This document shows positions 1 through 8,069 of a stretch of DNA of 64,000 nucleotides, piece after piece. How positions within the stretch are numbered: position 1 is the stretch's first letter; every line of letters starts with the position of its first letter. The translations under genes were made by a program, and so were the position numbers. The DNA is from Roseateles sp. SL47 (GTDB lineage: Bacteria > Pseudomonadota > Gammaproteobacteria > Burkholderiales > Burkholderiaceae_C): the NCBI RefSeq assembly GCF_026625885.1, contig NZ_CP113068.1:1426001-1490000 (forward strand), written 5' to 3'. The notes under the pieces were generated by a model, which made no database searches, was not told the origin of the DNA, and was given only the letters and a program-made list of their open reading frames with translations.

Positions 1-10
1 CGAGAACGAC

Positions 11-691
11 ATGCTTCTTCACATCCCCGAAGTGCTCAGCAAACAGGACGTCCGCGAGATGCGCCGTCTGCTGGACGACGCCGACTGGACCGATGGCCGG
101 GCCACCGTGGGCGAGCAGGGTGCCAAGGTCAAGCAGAACCGGCAGATGCCGGTGGACCATCCGGTGGCGCGCCAGATCGGGGAGCACATCCAGCAGGTGC
201 TGGCCCGGCACCCGCTGTTCATCTCGGCCGCGCTGCCGCTGCGCACGCTGGCCCCGCTGTTCAACCGCTATGAAGGCGGCGAGCATTACGGCTTTCATGT
301 GGACGGCGCCATCATGCGCCAGCAGGGCACGGCGCAGCCGCTGCGCAGCGACGTCTCCACCACGCTCTTCCTCTGCGAGCCGGACGAATACGAAGGCGGC
401 GAGCTGGAGGTGGTGGATACCTATGGCACGCACGAAGTGAAGCTGCCGGCCGGTGACATGATCGTCTACGCCAGCACCAGCCTGCATCGTGTGATGCCGG
501 TGACGCGCGGCGCGCGGGTCTGCTCCTTCTTCTGGACGCAGAGCATGATCCGCCAGGACTGGCAGCGCCACATGCTGTTCGAGCTGGACCAGACCATCCA
601 GCGCCTGCGGGCGACGCTGGGCGACAACGCCGAAACGACGACACTGACCGCTCACTATCACAACCTGCTGCGCCTCTGGGCCGAGACCTGA
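11..691 (+). CDS. piuC: PKHD-type Fe(II)/2-oxoglutarate-dependent hydroxylase, PiuC family
   Basis: A 226-residue protein with the usual length and layout of PiuC/YbiX proteins, which are cytoplasmic Fe(II)- and 2-oxoglutarate-dependent oxygenases commonly encoded beside TonB-dependent siderophore receptors. The double-stranded beta-helix facial triad is visible as His96-x-Asp98 (in HYGFHVDG) and His159 (in SLHRVMPV). Arg169 (in RGARV) is the expected 2-oxoglutarate ligand. The stop codon shares one base with the next start (TGATG), so the gene opens a tightly coupled six-gene operon. Any receptor gene upstream would lie outside the window. The natural substrate of this family is not established; the link to iron uptake is inferred from family context and neighbours. 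Confidence 0.9.
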   Translation: MLLHIPEVLSKQDVREMRRLLDDADWTDGRATVGEQGAKVKQNRQMPVDHPVARQIGEHIQQVLARHPLFISAALPLRTLAPLFNRYEGGEHYGFHVDGAIMRQQGTAQPLRSDVSTTLFLCEPDEYEGGELEVVDTYGTHEVKLPAGDMIVYASTSLHRVMPVTRGARVCSFFWTQSMIRQDWQRHMLFELDQTIQRLRATLGDNAETTTLTAHYHNLLRLWAET

Positions 692-1563
692 TGTCGCAAG
701 ACGTGCCTTCTTCCGATGCCGGCGGCCCGGCGGTCCTCTCCGAAACCGCCCCCTCGCCCCCTGCGGCGCCATCGCAATCGCCGCCGCCGCCCACTGTGCC
801 GCCAGCAACTGCGGCGACACCCATTGCGCCGCCCGTCACCAGCGTTGTCAGGCCTTCGTCCGCCAAAGCCTCGGGGGCTCGGTCCGCCTGGCTGAAGACG
901 CTCCATCAATGGCACTGGATCAGCTCGGCGCTGTGCCTGATCGGCATGCTGCTGTTCGCGGCCACTGGCATCACGCTCAACCATGCCTCGAGCATCGAGT
1001 CCAAGCCCACGGTGGTGAACCGGCAGGCGCAGGTGCCGGACGCGTTGATGGACCTGGTGCGTGTGCCGGAGCCAGCCCCTCCGGCCGAGCCGGTCACACC
1101 GGCCGCTGCTGCGAGTCAAGGGGCTGCAACCCCCGTCGCCACCAAGGCCCAACCTCAGGACCACAAAACCACCCTGCCGACGCCCCTGCGCGACTGGCTG
1201 ACCCAGACCCTGGGCCGGGCGGTGGACGACCGCGAAGCCGAATGGTCCCGCGACGAGATCTATCTCTCCATGCCCCGCCCCGGCGGTGATGCCTGGGTCC
1301 GTATCGACCGCGCCACGGGCGAAGTGGAATTTGAAGACACCGATCGCGGCTGGATCTCCTACTTCAATGACCTGCACAAAGGTCGCCATGCCGGCGTCGC
1401 CTGGAGCTGGTTCATCGACCTCTTCGCGGTGGCCTGCCTGCTGTTCTCCATCACCGGCTTGCTGATCCTGAAGTTCCATGCGGTCAGCCGCCCCAGCACT
1501 TGGCCCATCGTCGGGCTGGGCTTCCTCCTTCCTGCGCTGCTGGCCCTGCTGTTCATGCATTGA
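691..1563 (+). CDS. PepSY-associated membrane protein
   Basis: A 290-residue inner-membrane protein. After a Pro/Ala-rich cytoplasmic N-terminus of about 60 residues there is a helix near residues 70-95 (starting HWISSALCL, ending in the typical TGITLNH), then a long periplasmic part. Two closely spaced helices follow near residues 233-258 and 268-289. The sequence FNDLHKGRHAG is typical of the PepSY_TM family. Such proteins accompany siderophore receptors and ferric-reductase-like modules. The start overlaps the stop of the preceding hydroxylase gene by one base, implying translational coupling. The long Pro/Ala linker between residues about 115 and 165 is low complexity. Confidence 0.85.
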   Translation: MSQDVPSSDAGGPAVLSETAPSPPAAPSQSPPPPTVPPATAATPIAPPVTSVVRPSSAKASGARSAWLKTLHQWHWISSALCLIGMLLFAATGITLNHASSIESKPTVVNRQAQVPDALMDLVRVPEPAPPAEPVTPAAAASQGAATPVATKAQPQDHKTTLPTPLRDWLTQTLGRAVDDREAEWSRDEIYLSMPRPGGDAWVRIDRATGEVEFEDTDRGWISYFNDLHKGRHAGVAWSWFIDLFAVACLLFSITGLLILKFHAVSRPSTWPIVGLGFLLPALLALLFMH

Positions 1564-1694
1564 AGTCGCCACGATCGCGACACGGACACACACACCAGCA
1601 ACACCGATCCACGACAAATACGAGTTCCCGCCGAGCCATCGCCAGGCCTCCTGCAAGAGCCCCTAGATCTCTTCTGAATCAAGCACCACGAACG

Positions 1695-2237
1695 ATGACC
1701 ATGAACCCCTCCACCAGTCGCTCCCTCGTTGCGCTCGGCGTCCTCGGCACCCTGGCTGCCGGATCGTCCGCCTGGGCAGCCACCGCCCAACTCAAGCTGG
1801 AACTGCCCCGTCTGAACGTCGCGGAATATCACCGCCCCTACGTGGCCGTGTGGCTGGAGAAAGCCGGTGAATCCGGTCCGGCCGTCGCGCAACTGGCGGT
1901 CTGGTATGACCTCAAGAAGCCCAATAACGGCGGCACCAAGTGGCTGCGCGACATGCGCCAGTGGTGGCGCCAGGGCGGCCGCAGCCTGACCGTGCCGGCC
2001 GACGGCATCAGCGGCGCCACCCGCGCGCCCGGCGAGCAGGTGATCAGCCTGGACAACCATCCCAGCCTGGCCAATCTGCCGGCCGGTCAGTACGAGATCG
2101 TTGTGGAGTCCAGCCGCGAGGCGGGCGGCCGTGAAGTGCAGCGTCTCCCGCTGAGCTGGCCGATCAAGTCCGCCCAGAAGGCGAGCGCGCAAGGCGAGCA
2201 TGAGCTCGGCGCCATCGAATTCACTGCCAAGCCCTGA
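1695..2237 (+). CDS. DUF2271 domain periplasmic protein
   Basis: A 180-residue secreted protein. The start Met-Thr-Met-Asn is followed by a hydrophobic signal peptide (SLVALGVLGTLAAGSSAWA, cleavage expected after AWA). The mature part carries DUF2271 features: YHRPYVAVWLE, an AVWYDLKK stretch and WLRDMRQWWR. The ATG at 1695 was chosen over the in-frame ATG at 1701 only because it is upstream; neither has a strong ribosome-binding site. DUF2271 proteins are regularly found between PepSY and DUF4198 genes in iron-related operons, and that order is kept here. The biochemical role is unknown. Confidence 0.82.
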   Translation: MTMNPSTSRSLVALGVLGTLAAGSSAWAATAQLKLELPRLNVAEYHRPYVAVWLEKAGESGPAVAQLAVWYDLKKPNNGGTKWLRDMRQWWRQGGRSLTVPADGISGATRAPGEQVISLDNHPSLANLPAGQYEIVVESSREAGGREVQRLPLSWPIKSAQKASAQGEHELGAIEFTAKP

Positions 2238-2258
2238 AGCTGCATGAGGATCTTTTCC

Positions 2259-3158
2259 ATGAACAAGACATCCGCTTCCACCGTTCTGGCCCGCCTGTCG
2301 CCGCTGGCCCTGGCCACCGCCCTGCTGCTGCCGCTCTCGGCCAGCGCCCACATGGTCTGGCTGCTGCCCAACACCGCCAACGTCACCGGCCGGGACGGCG
2401 TGGTGTCGGTGGATGCGGCCGTGTCGGAAGACCTGTTCAATTTCGAGCGTGCGCTCAAGCTGGACACGCTGCGCATCACCGGCCCGAGCGGCCAGACGCT
2501 GGAGGCGGAAAACCGCAGCAGCGCCCGTCACCGCGAGAGCTTTGACGTCAAGCTGCCGGAAGAGGGCACCTATCGCATCAGCAACGTCAGCCAGGCGTTG
2601 ATGGGCAGCTACAAGCTCGGTGGCGAAACCAAGCGGTTCCGCAGCTCGCCGGCCTCCCTGGCCAAGGATGTGCCGGCCGATGCCGAGATCACCTCGCTGA
2701 CGCTGATGACCAACCGCCAGCAGACCTTCGTCAGCAGGGACGAACCCGGCAAGGTGCAGTTCGCGCCGGAGGGCAAGGGCCTGGAGCTGCTGCCGCTGAG
2801 TCAGGCCACCGACCTCAGCCATGGCGACAAGACGAAGTTCCGCCTGCTGCTGGATGGCAAGCCGGCCGCTGATGTGACGGTGAAGGTGCTGCGCGACGGC
2901 AACCGCTATCGCTACAAGCTGGGCGAGGTGTCGCTGAAGACCGATGCCCAGGGCGAATTCACGGTGGAATGGCGCGAGCCGGGCCGTTACTGGGTCGGCG
3001 CTAGCACGGGTGCCCAGGGTGGACCGGGCGGGCCTGGCGGGATGGGCGGCCCGGGCGGGCCGGGTGGACCGGGCGCCGGTGGAGCCGGAGGGGGAACGCG
3101 CGAGGCGCCGCTGCAACGCGCCAGCGTCAGCGCCACCTTTGAAGTGCTGCCCAAATAA
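2259..3158 (+). CDS. DUF4198 domain periplasmic protein with Gly/Pro-rich insert
   Basis: About 299 residues. The ATG at 2259 is preferred because GAGGA at 2246-2250 is spaced for ribosome binding and a standard signal peptide follows (ending PLSASAHMVW). An in-frame ATG at 2244 would add five residues. The DUF4198 part (HMVWLLPN, then beta-rich segments, then FTVEWREPGRYWVGAS) is related to NikM/CbiM-associated and nickel/cobalt or iron-associated periplasmic proteins. Near the C-terminus lies a low-complexity Gly-Gly-Pro repeat between about residues 253 and 280. The gene is the fourth of the operon, 21 bases after the DUF2271 gene. Confidence 0.85.
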   Translation: MNKTSASTVLARLSPLALATALLLPLSASAHMVWLLPNTANVTGRDGVVSVDAAVSEDLFNFERALKLDTLRITGPSGQTLEAENRSSARHRESFDVKLPEEGTYRISNVSQALMGSYKLGGETKRFRSSPASLAKDVPADAEITSLTLMTNRQQTFVSRDEPGKVQFAPEGKGLELLPLSQATDLSHGDKTKFRLLLDGKPAADVTVKVLRDGNRYRYKLGEVSLKTDAQGEFTVEWREPGRYWVGASTGAQGGPGGPGGMGGPGGPGGPGAGGAGGGTREAPLQRASVSATFEVLPK

Positions 3159-3164
3159 AGGCTT

Positions 3165-4277
3165 GTGGTGAGCGCTGCGGCCCCTTCGATGCTGACCGGC
3201 CCGTCGGGGCCGCGACGTGTGCCCGCCATCCGGGAATCTCGGGTGGCGGTGCCGCTGCACATCGAGGGCGAACCGCCGGCGCTGGGGCAAGTGGTGCACC
3301 GCTTGTCCGGCGCCACCATGGGCACCATCTGGTCGGCGGCATTCGTCGGGCCGAGCGGATTGCGGCTGCCCACCATTGACGCTGCCATCGTGCGGGTCTG
3401 CAACGAGGTTATTGGCGAGATGAGCCAATGGACGCCGGACTCGCTGCTCAGCCGGTTCAACGGCGCCCAGCCCCGGTCCCGGCATGTCCTGCCCGAGGGT
3501 TTCGCTCGGGTGCTGGAGGCGGCCCTTCAGATCGCCGTGCACAGCGGTGGCGCTTACGACCCGACCGCCGGGGAACTGGTGGCGATGTGGGGATTCGGCG
3601 CCAGCGGCTTGCCGGTGTCGGCCGGTGGTGCCGCGCGATGGCCGCGCCATGAAGATCCGAACTTCCGTACGCCATCCGGTGACGAGTGCGCCCGCGCGCA
3701 TTGCGGCTGGCAGGCGCTTGAATGGGATGCGGCCCAGCGTGTCCTGACCCAACCTGGGGCCGCCACGCTGGATCTGTCCGCCATTGCCAAGGGGGATGCG
3801 GTGGACCGCATCAGCCAACTGCTGACGTCGATCGGCCTGCCGCATCATCTGGTGGAGGTGGGCGGTGAGTTGCGCGGCGCCGGTCTGAAGCCGGATGGCC
3901 AGCCCTGGTGGGTGGACCTGGAGCCCCCCCAGTCCGATTTCGGGCTTGCGCCGATGCGGGTGGCCCTGCATGGCTTGTCCGTGGCCACCTCCGGCGACTA
4001 CCGCAAGGCGTACGTTGACGGCGCGGGGCAACACCGTTCTCACACCGTGGATCCACGTCAGCGCCGTCCGATTGAGCATGGCCTGGCGTCGGTGACGGTG
4101 ATCCACACCAGCGCGATGTGGGCCGACGGCTGGTCCACCGCATTGATGGTGCTGGGCCCGGACGAAGGCCTGAAGCTGGCCGAGCAACACGGGCTGGCCG
4201 CCCGGCTGGTGGCGCGCTGCCCGTCCGGCGGGTTCGACGAGCACTTGTCCTCTGCGCTGCAAGCGCTCCTGATCTGA
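3165..4277 (+). CDS. apbE: FAD:protein FMN transferase (ApbE family)
   Basis: A 370-residue ApbE-type flavinyltransferase, which covalently attaches FMN to threonines of target proteins using FAD and Mg2+. Visible family marks are GATMGTIWS near residue 47, SGGAYDPTAGELVAMWGFG, TLDLSAIAKGDAVD, LVEVGGELRGAG, and ATSGDYRKAY followed by the HTVDPR motif. Near the C-terminus is SAMWADGWSTALMVLG, with the metal-binding Asp/Thr region. No lipobox or clear signal peptide is visible at the chosen GTG start (3165; a second GTG follows at 3168), so export is uncertain. The neighbouring PepSY and flavoreductase genes suggest it matures a flavoprotein in an electron-transfer chain at the membrane. Confidence 0.9.
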   Translation: MVSAAAPSMLTGPSGPRRVPAIRESRVAVPLHIEGEPPALGQVVHRLSGATMGTIWSAAFVGPSGLRLPTIDAAIVRVCNEVIGEMSQWTPDSLLSRFNGAQPRSRHVLPEGFARVLEAALQIAVHSGGAYDPTAGELVAMWGFGASGLPVSAGGAARWPRHEDPNFRTPSGDECARAHCGWQALEWDAAQRVLTQPGAATLDLSAIAKGDAVDRISQLLTSIGLPHHLVEVGGELRGAGLKPDGQPWWVDLEPPQSDFGLAPMRVALHGLSVATSGDYRKAYVDGAGQHRSHTVDPRQRRPIEHGLASVTVIHTSAMWADGWSTALMVLGPDEGLKLAEQHGLAARLVARCPSGGFDEHLSSALQALLI

Positions 4278-4287
4278 TGGTTTTGCC

Positions 4288-5805
4288 GTGATGTGGTCCC
4301 GCCCGGCGCTTGCGCTGCTGTTTGTCCTTCTTTATCTGATCCTCTGTGCGGCGGTGTGGTGGCGGCACCGGCGGCTGCAACGGGCCGCCGAGGCGGAAGC
4401 AGCGGCGTTGCTGCCGGCGGCAGAAGCGGGCCCTCCGGTGCTGGTGCTGCACGCCAGCCAGACCGGCCAGGCCGAAGCACTCGCCTGGCAGACCGGGAAG
4501 TTCCTGCATCTGGCCGGCATGCCCGTACGGGTGTGTGCGCTGGGCCAGGTCAGCCGACAGGACCTGCTGGATGCGCGGCACGCGCTGGTGATTGCCAGCA
4601 CCTATGGCGAAGGTGATGCTCCCGACAGTGCGGCACCGTTTGCACGGGATCTGATGGCTGCCGAGACGCCGTTGGACCTGCAACATCTGCAGGTGGGGGT
4701 GATGGCCCTGGGCGACCGGACCTACGCGCATTACTGCGGTTTTGGCCGCGCCGTGGCGGCCTGGCTGATGAGTTGCGGCGCACAGCCGCTGTTCGAGCGC
4801 ATCGAAGTGGATCGCGAGGATCCCGCCGCCATTGCCTTGTGGCAGCAACGGCTGAGCCATGTCGCGGGTACGGCCGACCTGCCGGATTTTTCGGAGGCGG
4901 CCGGGCCCGTTTTCCAGACCTGGCGGCTGGTGGAGCGTCGGCATCTCAATCCTGGCAGCCAGGGGGGACCGGTGTTCCATCTGTCCCTGCTGCCCCCCGA
5001 GGGGGTGCCGCTGCCGTCCTGGGAGGCGGGTGATCTGGTGCAGGTGCTGCCCGTGGTTCCTTCACTCGTCCCCCCACTCGTCCATTCACTCACGGCGTCC
5101 GAAGACCCCGCGCACGCCTCGCCACGGCCGGGTACTGGAGCCGAGAATCCCGACGTCGGCGATGACGAGGGTGACGACCCCGCCGACACCGACCGCACCC
5201 GCCCCCGGGAATACACCATCGCTTCCCTGTCCCGCAGCGGACGGGTCGAACTGATGGTGCGCCAGACACGTCGCGACGATGGCCGCCTGGGCCGGGCCTC
5301 CGGATTGCTGACGGACCACTTGCCCATCGGCGGCCACGTGTCGCTGCGGCTGCGCCCGCATCCGAGCTTTCGCATCGGCGACAACCACGACCGCCCGCTC
5401 ATCCTCATCGGCAATGGCACCGGCCTGGCCGGCCTGCGCGCGCATCTTCAGGCGCGTGCGGAACGCCGGCCGTCCGCAGGCGCCTGGCTGCTGTTCGGGG
5501 AACGTCAGTCCGCGCACGATGCCCACTACCGCGAGGAGATCCAGGCCTGGTTGCAGACCGGTGTGCTGCAGCATGTGGACCTGGCGTTTTCACGCGACCA
5601 GCCCGAGCGCATCCACGTCCAGCACTTGCTGGCCCAGCAGCCGCAGCGCCTGCGGAGCTGGGTGGCGGACGGGGCTGCGCTCTATGTCTGCGGCAGTCTT
5701 CAAGGCATGGCCGGCGCGGTTGATGCGGTGCTGCGCGACGCGCTCGGAGACCCTCAGATGGATGCCCTCATCCAGCAGGGACGTTATCGGCGCGACGTCT
5801 ATTGA
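4288..5805 (+). CDS. Membrane-anchored sulfite-reductase-type flavoreductase (flavodoxin + FAD/NADPH domains)
   Basis: About 505 residues. An N-terminal membrane helix (ALALLFVLLYLILCAAVWW) is followed by a flavodoxin domain: LHASQTGQAEALA binds the FMN phosphate, and STYGEGDAPDSA and LGDRTYAHYCGFG complete the fold. An FAD/NAD(P)H ferredoxin-reductase half follows, with REYTIAS, GRASGLLTDHL and LIGNGTGLAGLRAHL. It resembles CysJ and P450-reductase-type proteins but lacks a CysI partner here. As the last gene of the operon it probably passes NADPH electrons to a membrane or periplasmic acceptor. GTG at 4288 is immediately followed by ATG at 4291; either could be the start. A low-complexity acidic insert occurs near residues 268-305. 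Confidence 0.87.
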   Translation: MMWSRPALALLFVLLYLILCAAVWWRHRRLQRAAEAEAAALLPAAEAGPPVLVLHASQTGQAEALAWQTGKFLHLAGMPVRVCALGQVSRQDLLDARHALVIASTYGEGDAPDSAAPFARDLMAAETPLDLQHLQVGVMALGDRTYAHYCGFGRAVAAWLMSCGAQPLFERIEVDREDPAAIALWQQRLSHVAGTADLPDFSEAAGPVFQTWRLVERRHLNPGSQGGPVFHLSLLPPEGVPLPSWEAGDLVQVLPVVPSLVPPLVHSLTASEDPAHASPRPGTGAENPDVGDDEGDDPADTDRTRPREYTIASLSRSGRVELMVRQTRRDDGRLGRASGLLTDHLPIGGHVSLRLRPHPSFRIGDNHDRPLILIGNGTGLAGLRAHLQARAERRPSAGAWLLFGERQSAHDAHYREEIQAWLQTGVLQHVDLAFSRDQPERIHVQHLLAQQPQRLRSWVADGAALYVCGSLQGMAGAVDAVLRDALGDPQMDALIQQGRYRRDVY

Positions 5806-6032
5806 TCGCTGCTGATCGACCTCCAAGGGCGATGCGCAGCCACCAAATGATGCGAGACCGCGACAAACAGGGGGTCTGGCGTTGACTTCGAGGCCGTTTT
5901 CTCTCCAGTAAAGCCTTCTCAATGAGATAGGCCCGCAGTACCATTGCCCGCGCAGGGTGCTAACGAGTACCGAAGGCGTCAGACCTTCACCAGGGCCCGG
6001 CACATCAACAACCCTTGATGGAGAGAATCGAA

Positions 6033-6476
6033 ATGGCAACTGCGAAGAAGGCCGCGCCCGCCAAGAAGGCAGCACCGGCCAAGAAGGCGGCACCTGCAAA
6101 GAAGGCGGCCGCTCCTGCGAAGAAGGCTGCGCCCGCCAAGAAGGCAGCAGCCCCCGCCAAGAAGGCGGCCCCTGCAAAGAAGGCCGCCGCTCCTGCAAAG
6201 AAGGCAGCCGCACCCGCGAAGAAGCGCACGCCCAATGCAGCCTTCATGAAGGCCCTGACCCCCAGCCCCGCGCTGGCCGGGATCGTCGGAGACAAGCCGC
6301 TGCCGCGGACCGACGTGATCAAGAAGGTCTGGGAATACATCAAGAAGAACAAGCTGCAGGACGAAGCACAGAAGCGCGTCATCAATGCGGATGCGAAGCT
6401 GAAGGAAGTCTTTGGCAAAGCGAAGGCCGACATGTTCGAGATGACCAAGCTGATCAACAGTCATCTCAAGGACTGA
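6033..6476 (+). CDS. SWIB/MDM2 domain protein with histone H1-like Ala/Lys/Pro-rich tail
   Basis: A 147-residue basic protein. Residues 1 to about 66 are near-perfect repeats of AAPAKKA, resembling the tail of bacterial histone H1-like proteins. Residues about 68-147 form a SWIB/MDM2 domain (AGIVGDKPLPRTDVIKKVW, then YIKKNKLQD and INADAKLKEVFG). ATG at 6033 is preferred because GAGAG at 6021-6025 is well spaced; the ATG at 6018 would add five residues. In Burkholderiales such proteins are abundant and thought to act as nucleoid-associated factors; that role is inferred from the family. The gene stands alone and is followed by a strong terminator. Confidence 0.9.
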   Translation: MATAKKAAPAKKAAPAKKAAPAKKAAAPAKKAAPAKKAAAPAKKAAPAKKAAAPAKKAAAPAKKRTPNAAFMKALTPSPALAGIVGDKPLPRTDVIKKVWEYIKKNKLQDEAQKRVINADAKLKEVFGKAKADMFEMTKLINSHLKD

Positions 6477-6522
6477 AGCCTGGAGGCTCCCGCCATGGGG
6501 GCCTTTGCTGTATTTAGAACAA

Positions 6523-6546
6523 AGCCCGCGTCAGCGGGCTTTTTTA
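6523..6546 (+). terminator. Rho-independent terminator after SWIB gene
   Basis: Stem AGCCCGC / GCGGGCT with a GTCA loop, followed directly by six T residues. It ends transcription of the SWIB gene. Confidence 0.85.
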
Positions 6547-6549
6547 ATG

Positions 6550-6569
6550 GTGCGCCCGGCAGGGCGCAC
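6550..6569 (+). repeat. 20-bp hairpin identical to the 5' end of the group IIC intron fragment at 19340
   Basis: GTGCGCCCGGCAGGGCGCAC lies four bases after the T-run of the SWIB terminator. The identical 20 bases start the intron fragment at 19340, which also sits a few bases behind a terminator. It may be the residue of a second group IIC intron insertion. Only about 20-30 bases are recognisable here, so a chance palindrome or unrelated REP-like element remains possible. Confidence 0.4.
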
Positions 6570-6587
6570 GTCTTGGCTGCGGGCCGC

Positions 6588-6980
6588 CTACATCCGCTCC
6601 AGCGCCAGTCGCAGCTGGCGCACATCAATGGGCTTGAGCCAGTAGTCCTGGAAGCCGGCTGCACGTGCCCGCTGGCGCTGGTCGTCCATCACGTCGGCCG
6701 AGAGGGCCACGCAACGCAGGCCGGCCAGTCGGGCGTCTGCCTTCAGCAGACCGATCAACTGCAGGCCGTTCATGTCCGGCAGATTCATGTCCATCAGCAC
6801 CAGCGTCGGCATGATGGCCGGCAGCATCTCCATCGCCTGGCCCCCCGTCTCTGCGACGTGAAGGGTCCATCCAGGCATCAGGCGGAACACCTCCTCCATC
6901 AGCACGATGTTGATGCGGTCGTCCTCAACATACAGGACGTGGCGGGTGGCAGGTGCGTCGGACATGGCAGCGGGAAACAT
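6588..6980 (-). CDS. Single-domain CheY-like response regulator
   Basis: A 130-residue stand-alone receiver domain with no output domain. It shows the acidic pair in VLYVEDDRIN, the phospho-acceptor Asp in VLMDMNLPD, the Ser/Thr switch position in VALSADVMDD, and the invariant Lys in WLKPID. Met1 (6980) and Met6 (6965, MSDAPATRH) are both possible starts, and neither has a clear ribosome-binding site. No kinase gene lies beside it, so the partner is unknown. It probably acts as a phosphorelay or interaction module like other receivers found at the ends of hybrid kinases. Confidence 0.85.
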   Translation of the reverse strand: MFPAAMSDAPATRHVLYVEDDRINIVLMEEVFRLMPGWTLHVAETGGQAMEMLPAIMPTLVLMDMNLPDMNGLQLIGLLKADARLAGLRCVALSADVMDDQRQRARAAGFQDYWLKPIDVRQLRLALERM

Positions 6981-7290
6981 CTCGGCATCACGATACCAGT
7001 GAAATCCCGCCCCAGTCCGTGTTGTCCCTCACGACAACGCCAGGACTGGATGTGCGCAAACGCGCCTGTGCGGATGATGGGACACACCGGGCGACCTTCG
7101 CTCCACTACCACTGGTGCGATAGGTGATGCAAGTGTGACGAATTCCCCGACTTGAACACCCTTGCATGAGGGGTTCGCCAACGCACAGCAACAGAGCGTC
7201 TTCATACACTGCAACAGCGCACCGAAACAACTTGATACGGTGCGTCCGGGCAAGGTCTGACCCTGATCGAGCCGCCTCACAAGAAGATCC

Positions 7291-8064
7291 ATGTCGCTGG
7301 TAGCCACCATCGCCTTGGCTGCGTCGAGCCTGACGTTGCCGCAATGTTCCTGGGACCGCCCGGGCGCGAATCCCTTCATGGGAGACCTGGTGGCGGCCGT
7401 GGATCGCTACAAGGATATTCCGGCGGCCACCCGCGCCAAGCTCAAGGCGCGCATGCAGGAGCGCCGTTACGACGAGATCGTGGATATCCGGCGCGATGAA
7501 ATCGTCGGACGTTATGACTACGGTGCGCAGATCCGCGACATGCACTTCGGCACCGGCCAGGTCTGCCAGACCGTGTCGCGGGCGAAGTGGAAGGACACGA
7601 CGCTGGAGCGGGGCCTTGTCTATTGTGAGGATGGCCAATGCGTGCTGGTGCCGACCGTCTGCCGCAATGTCAGCCGCATCACGCGGGGCGCGCTCAAGGC
7701 CGCAGGGGCGCCGGGCCCGACCACCGAAGAAGACACCACCCCGCTGATGTTCGATCCGCCGGCCGCCGGTGTCCCGCAAGTGGAAGGCGGTGGGGCCGGC
7801 AATGGCGACGCGGGCAGCTTCGCCCGGGCTTCCTCGCTGCCGACAGCCTCGGCGACCAGCGTCCCGGTGGGGGGGGGCAGCATCAGTCCGCCGTCCCCAG
7901 GCCCCGGCCTGGTCATCCTGCCGCCCAACACCTCAACGTCCGAGGTGGACCCGGCCCCCATCCCGGCGGTGCCGGAGCCCAGCACCTGGGCGCTGTGGGC
8001 GCTGGGTCTGCTGGCCCTGGTCATCGGCCAGCGGGGCCGGCTGCAGCAACAGCGCCCGCGCTGA
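7291..8064 (+). CDS. MHFG-motif PEP-CTERM sorting domain protein
   Basis: A 257-residue exported protein. After an N-terminal signal-like segment, the mature domain contains the motif IRDMHFGTGQVCQTVSR and four conserved-looking cysteines (QVCQ, VYCE, GQCV, TVCR). A long Pro/Gly/Ser-rich linker then leads to a C-terminal PEP-CTERM tag: VPEPSTWALWALGLLALV followed by basic residues. PEP-CTERM proteins are processed by exosortase and linked to the envelope or exopolysaccharide. I recall a named family of PEP-CTERM proteins with this MHFG motif in Burkholderiales. The exosortase gene is not in the window. Substrate and function are unknown. Confidence 0.82.
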   Translation: MSLVATIALAASSLTLPQCSWDRPGANPFMGDLVAAVDRYKDIPAATRAKLKARMQERRYDEIVDIRRDEIVGRYDYGAQIRDMHFGTGQVCQTVSRAKWKDTTLERGLVYCEDGQCVLVPTVCRNVSRITRGALKAAGAPGPTTEEDTTPLMFDPPAAGVPQVEGGGAGNGDAGSFARASSLPTASATSVPVGGGSISPPSPGPGLVILPPNTSTSEVDPAPIPAVPEPSTWALWALGLLALVIGQRGRLQQQRPR

Positions 8065-8069
8065 GGGTC

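Noticed and set aside
1359..4262. 967-codon open frame on the minus strand across the iron/flavin operon
   Set aside because: Antisense shadow; the plus-strand genes carry recognisable domains throughout.
6549..6570. tRNA 3' end (reads like GGGCGCACCA in reverse)
   Set aside because: Only the acceptor-like bases match; no T-loop or anticodon arm can be folded, and the sequence is a simple palindrome shared with the intron start.
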